From an uncultured Bacteroidales bacterium (GTDB lineage Bacteria > Bacteroidota > Bacteroidia > Bacteroidales > Muribaculaceae): DNA of 64,000 nucleotides. The notes beneath the pieces were generated by a model that was given only the letters and a program-made list of their open reading frames with translations, had not been told where the DNA came from and ran no database searches. The DNA lies in the NCBI GenBank assembly GCA_949289215.1, contig CASENC010000042.1, positions 56,501 to 120,500 on the forward strand. Reading direction: 5' to 3'. How positions within the stretch are numbered: position 1 is the first letter of the stretch; every line of letters starts with the position of its first letter. Below, piece by piece: positions 57,537-64,000 of this stretch. The position numbers and the translations under genes were made by a program.

Positions 57537-59117
57537 TTATTTTTCTTTCCAATATTGAACGACCTCAAACAAGTCTCCTTTCTGTAATTCTTTAATATTA
57601 GATACACATTGTCCGTTATCTAATTTTTCAAGATTTCTCATTGTACGAGAACCATCCCTCTCACTTAAACCAAGAAATTTATTGATAGCCTTCGTGTTGC
57701 TAAGATCATTTATCGGTAAAAGAAATGCGGTCTCACATTCTTGTGAAAAATCAAAATTACCCTGATTGTATTCCGATATGCCTTGCGAGAGAAGTACAAT
57801 AGAAACTCCGTATGAGCGAATCTTCCTAAGCAAGACTTCTAAAATTTCCAAAGACTTTTTTTCACGGAACAGATCGTGAGCCTCATCAATCATTAACACG
57901 TAACGCATACTTCTGTTGCCATCCACTACTTCTGTTCCCCCCATATTAGTAAATACATTGAAGATGTAGTTAATGATGAGGAAAACTGACGTGAATCGAA
58001 CGGTACTATCTAGTTCTCCCGATAATGAAAAGTAATAATTGTTGTTTAGGAAGATGCTTGGATCGTTGACATTCGAAGCAAAAAGTTCATACTCACTTAA
58101 GCGTTCCATAATTTCTGTAAGAGTGTCACGATTATCACCGACTGATTCTATAACCAAGTCATAAATTTCCTTCAATGAAGGGTGTTTGCCATCTTTATGC
58201 TGGACAAACGCTTCTTTAGTGGCATCTTTCAGTATTTGCTGTTGCCTTTTGCCAATATTGGAGTACTTGGCAATAATGTCAACAAATTTGTTTATACCAA
58301 CTATTTTGTTCTTTTCGTTAACATTGTCAATGAACGAAACGGGATTTAAAGGAAATGGTGTGTGAGGGGCATTTATACATTCTGTATGAGTTTCTGCAAA
58401 AAAATCATTCATTTTGATTTTGTCATCTTCACTCAATCCCTTAAAATCAAGGAATAGAAAATTGACCTGACCTTGTGTCTGCTTATATAGTTGACGAAGA
58501 AGTTCAAGTGCAAATTGAGTCTTTCCGGAGCCAGACTTTCCTGCTACAGCAATGTGTTGATTGTTGTAGCGAGTTGAATCGTTAAAACAACAATATACAT
58601 CCTCTCTTGTTACGATATTATATCCCACTTTGATTTTAATAGGACCAGAAAACACACTTTTTGTGATGTGTTGATTTCTATTCTCAACGCAATCGAATCT
58701 TTCGGGAGTATCTTCAATCATATCAATTCCCTTTCTGAAATATTCAGTTAAGAAATCGAAGAAAGTGTATTGTGGATTATTTTCAAACAGGTAATTTATC
58801 TTTTCTAATCCATGATCAATATGTAGTTTTATATACTTTGGGATAAGCTCGTCATTTTTAGTTATTCCATATGCCTGACAAATTAAGGCAATGTAGAAAT
58901 CTCTATACTGTCCATCAAACAGGATATGATCCTTGTATTCTTTTCCTTGTGAATCGTATGTAGAAAATTCCTGTTGAGTGAAGCGTTTACCTGTAGACAA
59001 AGAATAGCCTAATGCAATACGAGCTATTACATTTTCTTTTGTACCCCCAGTAAGTTTTTTTGTTAATTGGGTTACAATGGTTTGATTTTCTCCTGATGTT
59101 TTGATGTTAATTTGCAT
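57537..59117 (-). CDS. dndE: DndE domain fused to a HerA/FtsK-like ATPase
   Basis: The first 110 residues resemble DndE, the small protein of the phosphorothioation complex ('IVTQLTKKLTGGTKENVI', 'ARIALGYSLSTGKRF'). The remaining 400 form a HerA/FtsK-like ATPase with Walker A 'VAGKSGSGKTQFALELL' and Walker B 'RYVLMIDEAHDLFRE', plus 'SIVLLSQGISEY'. Classical DndE is only about 110-130 residues. HerA-like ATPases occur separately in the restriction arm (DndH/DptH), so the fusion may join modification and a DNA-translocating step. The ATG at 59117 overlaps dndD by 11 bases; an upstream TTG is unlikely. Confidence 0.82.
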   Translation of the reverse strand: MQINIKTSGENQTIVTQLTKKLTGGTKENVIARIALGYSLSTGKRFTQQEFSTYDSQGKEYKDHILFDGQYRDFYIALICQAYGITKNDELIPKYIKLHIDHGLEKINYLFENNPQYTFFDFLTEYFRKGIDMIEDTPERFDCVENRNQHITKSVFSGPIKIKVGYNIVTREDVYCCFNDSTRYNNQHIAVAGKSGSGKTQFALELLRQLYKQTQGQVNFLFLDFKGLSEDDKIKMNDFFAETHTECINAPHTPFPLNPVSFIDNVNEKNKIVGINKFVDIIAKYSNIGKRQQQILKDATKEAFVQHKDGKHPSLKEIYDLVIESVGDNRDTLTEIMERLSEYELFASNVNDPSIFLNNNYYFSLSGELDSTVRFTSVFLIINYIFNVFTNMGGTEVVDGNRSMRYVLMIDEAHDLFREKKSLEILEVLLRKIRSYGVSIVLLSQGISEYNQGNFDFSQECETAFLLPINDLSNTKAINKFLGLSERDGSRTMRNLEKLDNGQCVSNIKELQKGDLFEVVQYWKEK

Positions 59118-61221
59118 ATCCGCTATTATTATATTCTTCAAAAAGATTTTCTGGTTTCACTTCAACAAAGTGCGAACCATCTTTTTCATTGTTTATCAAG
59201 TAGGATTTATTTACAATTGGCTGAATATATTGATATTCTTCTTCCGTCAATTCTTTTTTTAGAAGAGGAAACAGAATCACTTGTTTTGAAACATTTGGAT
59301 AGAACTTCGTGAGTACATTCTTTGTATGTTGCGGGTCAAATTTCTGCATTGGGCTATCTATGAAAACAGGAAACTCAATTTCTGTTTCATCAACCAAAGC
59401 ACTTAATAGTGCAGATGCAAACATCTGACGTTCTCCCATGGAGAGAATGCTATTATCAATTTTCTTATCATCATATCCAAATAGGCAAATGTCAACATCA
59501 TCACCATTGCCGTTGATGTCTACAATGACTTTTTTAACAAGATTGGTCTTGTGTAAATATGATTGAAGTTTTACTTCCAGTTTTTTTGCTAGAGCTTTTT
59601 TCTTTTCTTCTTTAAAGCGAATAAGGAATTTTTGTATTGTATTGATTAGGCGTGTAGCTTCATTGTCAACTGCTCGGTTTTGATCCGAAACATTTATTTT
59701 TTTAGAGAGAATCTCCTTTTGCTTTTTATGAGCAACTACTTGTTCTTTAAGTGACTCTATTTCACTTTGTCTTTTCCCAATTTCTACACCTATAGAATCT
59801 ATCTGACGGTCGATATTTTCTTTTCGGGTTCTCAAATCCTGAACGTAATCACTCTCTGCTTTTTTCTCGGCCTCGCGAATATTCTTTTCGATTGTGTATA
59901 ATTCAGATTTTGCTTTGGTGTATTTATTAATTAGATTCTCAAAAGAAGATTTGCTATCTTTGATTTTCGCAATAAGATGCATAAACTCTTCAATCTGCCC
60001 CTGACTAAAGTCATGCAATATACAGAAGTGTTCAAACCTACTTTCATCAGAAACATTATAAAAATATTTCTTAATGAGTTGTCTGATTTGCTGTTCGTAG
60101 AAGTCTCTAGTCTTTATATCAATTGAGAAATGGAGATCCTTCTTTGCTTCTTCAATATCGCCGAGTATGACATCAGTTTTATCATTAATTCCTTCCAGTT
60201 GAAGTTTATTCTGTTTATACGCTTTTTCCGTTTCTAATTGTGTTGAAAGTTCAGACATAATACCTCCTGCCAAGCCAAATGGGATAAGGCTGTATAAATC
60301 TTTAAGGCTGTCATCTGCTTCCCTTAGCACTATGTCAAGTTCGGCCTTCCTATTATTTAATTTCTGCAATTCGTCTACAGACATAGTATCACCCTCACGA
60401 ATCAATTTTGATTGAAGTTCGGCTGAATTATGGCGTTTAAAAGCTCGGTCTTCTTCCAGATTACTAATTTCCTCAGTCAACCTGTCAATTTCACCTTCTT
60501 TGAAATCAATATCTGCAATTAGCCCATTAAACTCGCGTTTCTCTTGAGGTTTAGCAGATGACTTCCTATAGTCATCCTGGATTCTGACTAATTCATTTTT
60601 TAAATCTTCATATTTTTGTATGCCAAGAACTTGAGAATATGCAAGACTTAAATCCCTTCGTTGTTCTGGAGTATTTATTTGAGCAAATGAAACTATCTTT
60701 TCTGCATCAAAGAAAAAGAATTTTGCAATTTCTATTGGAAGTATGTAATCCCGAATAAATATTTCCTCTTCTTTTGCAATTTCCTCTTTTGACCCCGTGA
60801 ACAAATCGTTCTTCCGACCATCAATCAAAATTTCTAACTCGTCATCATAATTCGTTGCACTATCATAAGAACGAACAATGGTTATCTCGGTGCAAGGCGT
60901 ATCTGGAATTTCTACATCCGTAAATGTAACGGACACAGAGAATCGAGTTACACCTTCTTTCTGTGCAGCAAAGTTGAGACTATTACCAATGTACTTACTA
61001 TAACCTCCTTTTTCGTCAATTTCTTTACGGTATAGTTCATCAACCTTTCCCATGTTCTTACCATATAGGCACCAAACTAATGACATGAGAAAAGTTGTTT
61101 TACCGAAACCATTATTACCACTGACGATAATCAGATTCCTATTCCCATCGGGAAAAAGTTCGATCTTATTCTTCCCTTTATAAATTCTGAAATTATCAAG
61201 TTCTATTTCGCGTATCGTCAT
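59107..61221 (-). CDS. dndD: DndD, SMC-like ATPase of DNA phosphorothioation
   Basis: The 704-residue protein has an N-terminal 'ELDNFRIYKGKNKIEL' and Walker A 'SGNNGFGKTTF' (residues 34-44), a long coiled-coil middle, a signature 'LSMGERQMFASALLSAL' and Walker B 'FPVFIDSPMQKFD'. This is the RecF/SMC layout of DndD, which is thought to alter or nick DNA so that DndC can add sulfur. It starts in the stop of dndC (ATGA, 61218-61221). Confidence 0.93.
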   Translation of the reverse strand: MTIREIELDNFRIYKGKNKIELFPDGNRNLIIVSGNNGFGKTTFLMSLVWCLYGKNMGKVDELYRKEIDEKGGYSKYIGNSLNFAAQKEGVTRFSVSVTFTDVEIPDTPCTEITIVRSYDSATNYDDELEILIDGRKNDLFTGSKEEIAKEEEIFIRDYILPIEIAKFFFFDAEKIVSFAQINTPEQRRDLSLAYSQVLGIQKYEDLKNELVRIQDDYRKSSAKPQEKREFNGLIADIDFKEGEIDRLTEEISNLEEDRAFKRHNSAELQSKLIREGDTMSVDELQKLNNRKAELDIVLREADDSLKDLYSLIPFGLAGGIMSELSTQLETEKAYKQNKLQLEGINDKTDVILGDIEEAKKDLHFSIDIKTRDFYEQQIRQLIKKYFYNVSDESRFEHFCILHDFSQGQIEEFMHLIAKIKDSKSSFENLINKYTKAKSELYTIEKNIREAEKKAESDYVQDLRTRKENIDRQIDSIGVEIGKRQSEIESLKEQVVAHKKQKEILSKKINVSDQNRAVDNEATRLINTIQKFLIRFKEEKKKALAKKLEVKLQSYLHKTNLVKKVIVDINGNGDDVDICLFGYDDKKIDNSILSMGERQMFASALLSALVDETEIEFPVFIDSPMQKFDPQHTKNVLTKFYPNVSKQVILFPLLKKELTEEEYQYIQPIVNKSYLINNEKDGSHFVEVKPENLFEEYNNSGYAN

Positions 61222-62558
61222 GACTTCTTTTTATTTACAAATTCCTCTAAACGAGACTCAATTTCTGTTTTCAAGCCACGGCGTCGCTGCATAAGTGACT
61301 TGCTTTTCTGAAGCATGAGAAGTTGCTCTATCAATTCACCTTCTTCAAGGTTCTCTTGGCAAATCTCTTTCATCAAATCTGCTTCCAATTTGTTTTTTAT
61401 CTTGCCCTCTTCCATATTTAATGAGGAATTATAGATTTTGTTATATATTTCTGATACTTGATGTGCAAAGTTAAAATCTCGATACCAATTTACTTGAATT
61501 GCAATCAATTCTTGATCGGTAATAAGTTTTATTTCAGGATTATGCTGTTGTAATTCATGTTGAACATTCAGTAAGCCTTCCAACATTTTTGCTCTATATG
61601 TGAAGGTGTAGGGTCCCATATCATTCACGGCCCTTCTTCCATCACGTCGCAATGGGAATCGGTTCTCGATGATATTACGTTCTTGATCCAATTTTAATCT
61701 AAAATCATAAAGCGGTTGCATCCATTCTCTTCCATTTTTTATAAGCAAGCGCATGGATTTATCATCTTTTACTACGGTACACGTCCAACAGCCAAACCTA
61801 CTTCTGCCACAAGTTCCATGACTATCATCTGTAACAACTGAAGGACACTCATAATCATCCGCACTCGCATCTGCATATATATTGAACAAAATATTATTAT
61901 CGAACCCCCAAGGTGATGGTATGCCATTTATGATACCCCAAACTTCCTCTAACATTAATTCTTTTATCGGTGCATATACATATGTATTTGCCAAAAGAGT
62001 ATGTTTTGTAAGACGTTTACCGTGAATTTCATGTTTCTTGATTGAACGGGCACGAGTCGCACTTTCTTCTTTTCTTGTTCCAATTAAAATTATAGCTTCC
62101 CCACATTCGTCAACTTGTTCTAATATAAAACGAGCAGTAGGCTTAATTTTCATTTTCTCAGTACACCATCTAAATGCAGTATTCGGGACAGGATAACCTT
62201 TCCCGATAACATTAACCCAGAAAGAATCTTCTAATCGAGGTGTAGTCTTTCGGACAAAAATGGGCAAGTCTTCTTCTCTCGCTTTCTTTTCTATCTGTTC
62301 AAGGACTTGGTCAACATACGATGCAATTATAGGATTTTCAACCATTGTATCATTACATACTACGTATATTGGTCTACGAAGTTGAAATGGTCCCGGTAGT
62401 TCTTTTAGCTTTTCGAGTGCAATCCATACAAGCATTAATAATACCGTCGAATCTTTTCCCCCACTGAATCCTATAATCCATGGTCGGGTAGATTCGTCAG
62501 CATACGCATACTGATCGAGGATTTCATCTATTATATATTCAATACGTTTATTTCTCAT
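61218..62558 (-). CDS. dndC: DndC, PAPS-reductase-like sulfurtransferase
   Basis: The 446-residue enzyme has the PP-loop 'GFSGGKDSTVLL' (S32-T38) of the phosphoadenosine phosphosulfate reductase family, 'NTAFRWCTEKMKIKP' and 'GTRKEESATRA'. Cysteines C238, C250, C257 and C260 ('CGRSRFGCWTC') are the likely iron-sulfur ligands. DndC activates the DNA backbone for sulfur insertion. The sulfur source, a cysteine desulfurase (DndA/IscS), is not encoded here. It follows the XRE regulator by 32 bases. Confidence 0.95.
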   Translation of the reverse strand: MRNKRIEYIIDEILDQYAYADESTRPWIIGFSGGKDSTVLLMLVWIALEKLKELPGPFQLRRPIYVVCNDTMVENPIIASYVDQVLEQIEKKAREEDLPIFVRKTTPRLEDSFWVNVIGKGYPVPNTAFRWCTEKMKIKPTARFILEQVDECGEAIILIGTRKEESATRARSIKKHEIHGKRLTKHTLLANTYVYAPIKELMLEEVWGIINGIPSPWGFDNNILFNIYADASADDYECPSVVTDDSHGTCGRSRFGCWTCTVVKDDKSMRLLIKNGREWMQPLYDFRLKLDQERNIIENRFPLRRDGRRAVNDMGPYTFTYRAKMLEGLLNVQHELQQHNPEIKLITDQELIAIQVNWYRDFNFAHQVSEIYNKIYNSSLNMEEGKIKNKLEADLMKEICQENLEEGELIEQLLMLQKSKSLMQRRRGLKTEIESRLEEFVNKKKS

Positions 62559-62571
62559 TTTAGCTTTTTAC

Positions 62572-62609
62572 CATAACTCAGACACTTGATTTAGTGTTGA
62601 GAAGTTATG
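62572..62609 (-). promoter_or_regulatory. Nested stem-loop in front of dndC
   Basis: CATAACT/AGTTATG and, inside it, ACACT/AGTGT pair perfectly. The structure spans the end of the XRE gene and lies 13 bases before the dndC start. No T run follows, so control of translation or mRNA decay is more likely than termination. Confidence 0.55.
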
Positions 62610-62809
62610 AATTTCTTATCCACTAAATCGTCCAATTCTACATCTAATAGATGTGATATTTTAACTAAGGTTTCAAGGTCCGGCTGTGAACTATTTGTAC
62701 ACCATTTTGAAACAGTTGATGGGTTGACCTTTAATTGCTCACATAGCCATTTATTTGTCCTCTTCTTTTCTGCTAAAACAACTTTCAGACGGTTTATATC
62801 AGTTTTCAT
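62591..62809 (-). CDS. XRE-family regulator of the dnd operon
   Basis: The 72-residue protein is one helix-turn-helix: 'LKVVLAEKKRTNKWLCEQLK', then 'NPSTVSKWCTNSSQPDL' as the recognition helix, and 'LVKISHLLDVELDDLV'. It is a Cro/CI-type repressor of minimal size. The start at 62809 fits the domain; an in-frame codon at 62857 would overlap the promoter. The promoter at 62835-62864 with palindromes beside it suggests it represses its own operon. Confidence 0.88.
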   Translation of the reverse strand: MKTDINRLKVVLAEKKRTNKWLCEQLKVNPSTVSKWCTNSSQPDLETLVKISHLLDVELDDLVDKKFITSQH

Positions 62810-62834
62810 ATCAACAAAATTTGTTATTTGTCCG

Positions 62835-62864
62835 CAAATATAGTGATTTTTTTTCACTTAACAA
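62835..62864 (-). promoter_or_regulatory. Promoter of the dnd operon
   Basis: On the minus strand TTG (62862-62864), a 19-base spacer and TATATTTG (62835-62842) match the consensus, 26 bases before the regulator start. Confidence 0.65.
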
Positions 62865-62880
62865 AAGAACAGATTGTTCT
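62842..62880 (-). promoter_or_regulatory. Candidate operators at the dnd promoter
   Basis: A perfect AGTGA-N7-TCACT repeat (62842-62858) fills the space between the -33 and -7 elements, and a perfect AGAACA-GAT-TGTTCT palindrome (62866-62880) lies just upstream of -33. Both sites suit a dimeric XRE repressor. Confidence 0.55.
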
Positions 62881-62891
62881 ATCAATGAAAA

Positions 62892-63550
62892 TTGATTGAT
62901 TTACAATGTACCAAATACGATTATCAACAAGGACATTTACGGCTAGAAACATCACCCATACTGCGTGAAGCGTTATTGAATGCCTGCATCAATAAAGACT
63001 ATGCTGAACCTTCTCCCATTCAAATCCGTGTGTATGAAAACAAGTTGGAGATAATCAACGGTGGGGTATTGCCTGAAGGGTGGACGGTGGAAACCTTATT
63101 GTCCTCACACCGAAGTATGCCTTACAACCCTGATATTGCTAATACGTTCTTCCGTGCAGGTGAAATTGAGGCATGGGGACACGGTATTGAGCGCATCATC
63201 ACAGCTTGTAAGAATGACGGATTCTCCACGCCGGAATTCCGCTATGATGTTTCAGGTATCTGGACAACGTTCAAGTTTGAATACCCAGAAAGGGCTACGA
63301 CCCAATACAACCCAGAAGCGACCCAAAAGAACGACCCAGAAACGACCAGAAACCGACCAGAAAAAGCAAGAAAACGTCATTCTTGAACTAATAAAAGAAA
63401 ATCCTTTATACAAAGGAAAGAGTTGGTAAGTCGCTTAGGCATACATGAAAGCAGCGTAAACGTCGGTTAGTTTCACTCCAAGAAAAAGGGATGATAAAAC
63501 ATATCGGCCCGAATAAAGGCGGCTATTGGGAAGTCCAAAAAGGATTTTGA
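62892..63550 (+). pseudogene. AlbA_2/HATPase_c_4 regulator remnant, 5'-truncated and frameshifted
   Basis: The first frame carries the C-terminal HATPase_c_4 region: 'LREALLNACINKDYAEPSP', 'ENKLEIINGGVLPEGWTVE' and 'FFRAGEIEAWGHGIERI'. The start has no ATG and lacks the AlbA_2 module and central part. After about residue 150 the frame shifts: 'ENVILELIKENPLYKG' is in the next frame and 'LQEKGMIKHIGPNKGGYWEV' (a winged-helix end) in yet another, ending at 63550. At least two frameshifts show that it is dead. Confidence 0.85.
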
Positions 63551-63737
63551 ACCAAGGTGGAGAAGTTTTCATGATTACATGCCTGACATTCAAAAGAAAG
63601 CTGTATATTTGTAATCGATAAAGGAAACCTCCACGCAATCTGACGCAGAACGCTGCAACAATCCGGTGGAGCAATAGCGGGAGATTACACTACTTGCTGA
63701 TTCATAAATCAAAGATATTCAGCCACTTGAAAGGATA
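63551..63737. other. Non-coding stretch in the island
   Basis: No gene, RNA or clear repeat is seen between the pseudogene and the tRNA-like fragment. Confidence 0.4.
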
Positions 63738-63760
63738 GTTCGATTCCTGGTGGCACCACC
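63738..63760 (+). other. tRNA 3'-end-like fragment (possible att scar)
   Basis: GTTCGATTCCTGGTGGCACC followed by ACC resembles the T-loop, 3' T-stem and acceptor end of a tRNA. The 5' half of the T-stem does not pair and no anticodon arm exists upstream, so it is not a full tRNA. A terminator follows, as after a real tRNA. Such scars mark integration sites. Confidence 0.4.
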
Positions 63761-63766
63761 GCAAGA

Positions 63767-63805
63767 AATGCTAAGCAGTTAACACACAACTGTTTAGCAT
63801 TTTTC
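63767..63805 (+). terminator. Hairpin terminator after the tRNA-like fragment
   Basis: AATGCTAA-G-CAGTT pairs with AACTG-T-TTAGCATT across seven bases, followed by TTTCTTTT. Confidence 0.7.
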
Positions 63806-63845
63806 TTTTATTGCTACTACACCACACTGTCACTACACATAAAAG

Positions 63846-63877
63846 GGATCAGCGGATTTTCGGATCAGCGGATTTTC
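63846..63877 (-). repeat. Tandem 16-bp repeat at the end of the second transposon
   Basis: GGATCAGCGGATTTTC occurs twice with no gap (63846-63861, 63862-63877), 22 bases beyond the transposase stop. It is probably the transposon end. Confidence 0.7.
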
Positions 63878-63898
63878 CCGGTTGGTGGAGCAGGGATT

Positions 63899-64000
63899 TC
63901 AGGAATATAGCTTGGCAAGCCTGAACATGAAGAAGCCTATGTCGCCCACGCCTCTGAAGTGTGTGCGGAGAGCCTTGATTTTGGCGTTGAACGATTCCGC
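63899..64000 (-). CDS. DDE transposase C-terminus (ISL3/ISAon1-like), cut by the window edge
   Basis: Only the last 33 residues lie in the window. 'AESFNAKIKALRTHFRGVGD' and 'FFMFRLAKLYS' match the conserved glutamate-containing end of ISL3/ISAon1-type transposases common in Bacteroidales. The gene continues beyond 64000, and its family cannot be fixed from this piece. Confidence 0.75.
   Translation of the reverse strand, partial: AESFNAKIKALRTHFRGVGDIGFFMFRLAKLYS

Noticed and set aside
54052-63760. tRNA-Ala(GGC) and the right tRNA-like fragment as a matching attL/attR pair
   Set aside because: Their 3' ends differ (CGCTATACTCCACC versus CCTGGTGGCACCACC), so they cannot be copies of one att core.
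63690-63764. Possible complete tRNA at the right end
   Set aside because: The T-stem does not pair and the putative anticodon loop would have six bases; only the 3' end resembles a tRNA.
1-64000. CRISPR array
   Set aside because: No series of regularly spaced direct repeats was seen; the repeats found are hairpins, IS ends or coding repeats.

Overview
The window reads as a chromosome segment of a gut Bacteroidales bacterium, most likely of the Muribaculaceae/Bacteroides type. The support is SusC/SusD pairs, a one-protein hybrid two-component regulator, T9SS-like C-terminal sorting tails, methylmalonyl-CoA mutase MutA/MutB, an AMP/phosphate-type pyruvate phosphate dikinase, and promoters of the Bacteroidetes form TTG-N19/20-TANNTTTG. 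No species is claimed.

Layout. (1) 1-8.4 kb is core: nitroreductase, prfA, a DUF4153 membrane protein, pyrF and pgk. An AT-rich two-gene cassette sits between pyrF and pgk (4941-6784): an AAA ATPase plus a TOPRIM-like protein, a candidate anti-phage system. (2) 8.5-36.1 kb, almost all on the minus strand, is a polysaccharide utilization locus (PUL): aldose epimerase, two GH2 enzymes, GH43, a sialidase-superfamily enzyme, a hybrid two-component sensor, SusC/SusD, a surface lipoprotein, two secreted LamG-glycerophosphodiesterase proteins, a small sorted protein and two ELWxxDGT-repeat proteins. Two phosphodiesterases beside SusC/D suggest a glycan carrying phosphodiester groups. (3) 36.5-48.2 kb is core metabolism: mutA-mutB, an FtsE-like ATPase, hisIE, a GNAT acetyltransferase, an FKBP/glutaredoxin/tag/MBL operon and ppdK. 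(4) 48.3-54.1 kb holds tRNA-Val(TAC), a xenosiderophore-type iron operon resembling XusA-XusB-XusC, and tRNA-Ala(GGC). (5) 54.2-64 kb is accessory and AT-rich. An IS256-variant element with perfect 29-bp ends has a one-base expansion in an A run at its transposase start. It truncates an AlbA_2 gene that ends a DNA phosphorothioation (dnd) operon on the minus strand: an XRE regulator, DndC, DndD, a DndE fused to a HerA/FtsK-like ATPase, a four-helix membrane protein and a DGQHR (DndB-like) protein. Beyond it lie a decayed AlbA_2/HATPase gene, a tRNA 3'-end-like fragment and the tail of a second transposase.

How the genes work together. In the PUL, SusC/D and lipoproteins would bind and import oligosaccharides made by the surface enzymes, the periplasmic or secreted glycosidases would finish them, and the hybrid sensor would switch the locus on. 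In the dnd locus, DndC/D/E would place sulfur in the DNA backbone, with the desulfurase supplied from elsewhere because no dndA is present. No dndFGH restriction genes are visible. The HerA fusion, membrane protein and DGQHR protein are the unusual parts and are the best candidates here for something poorly described.
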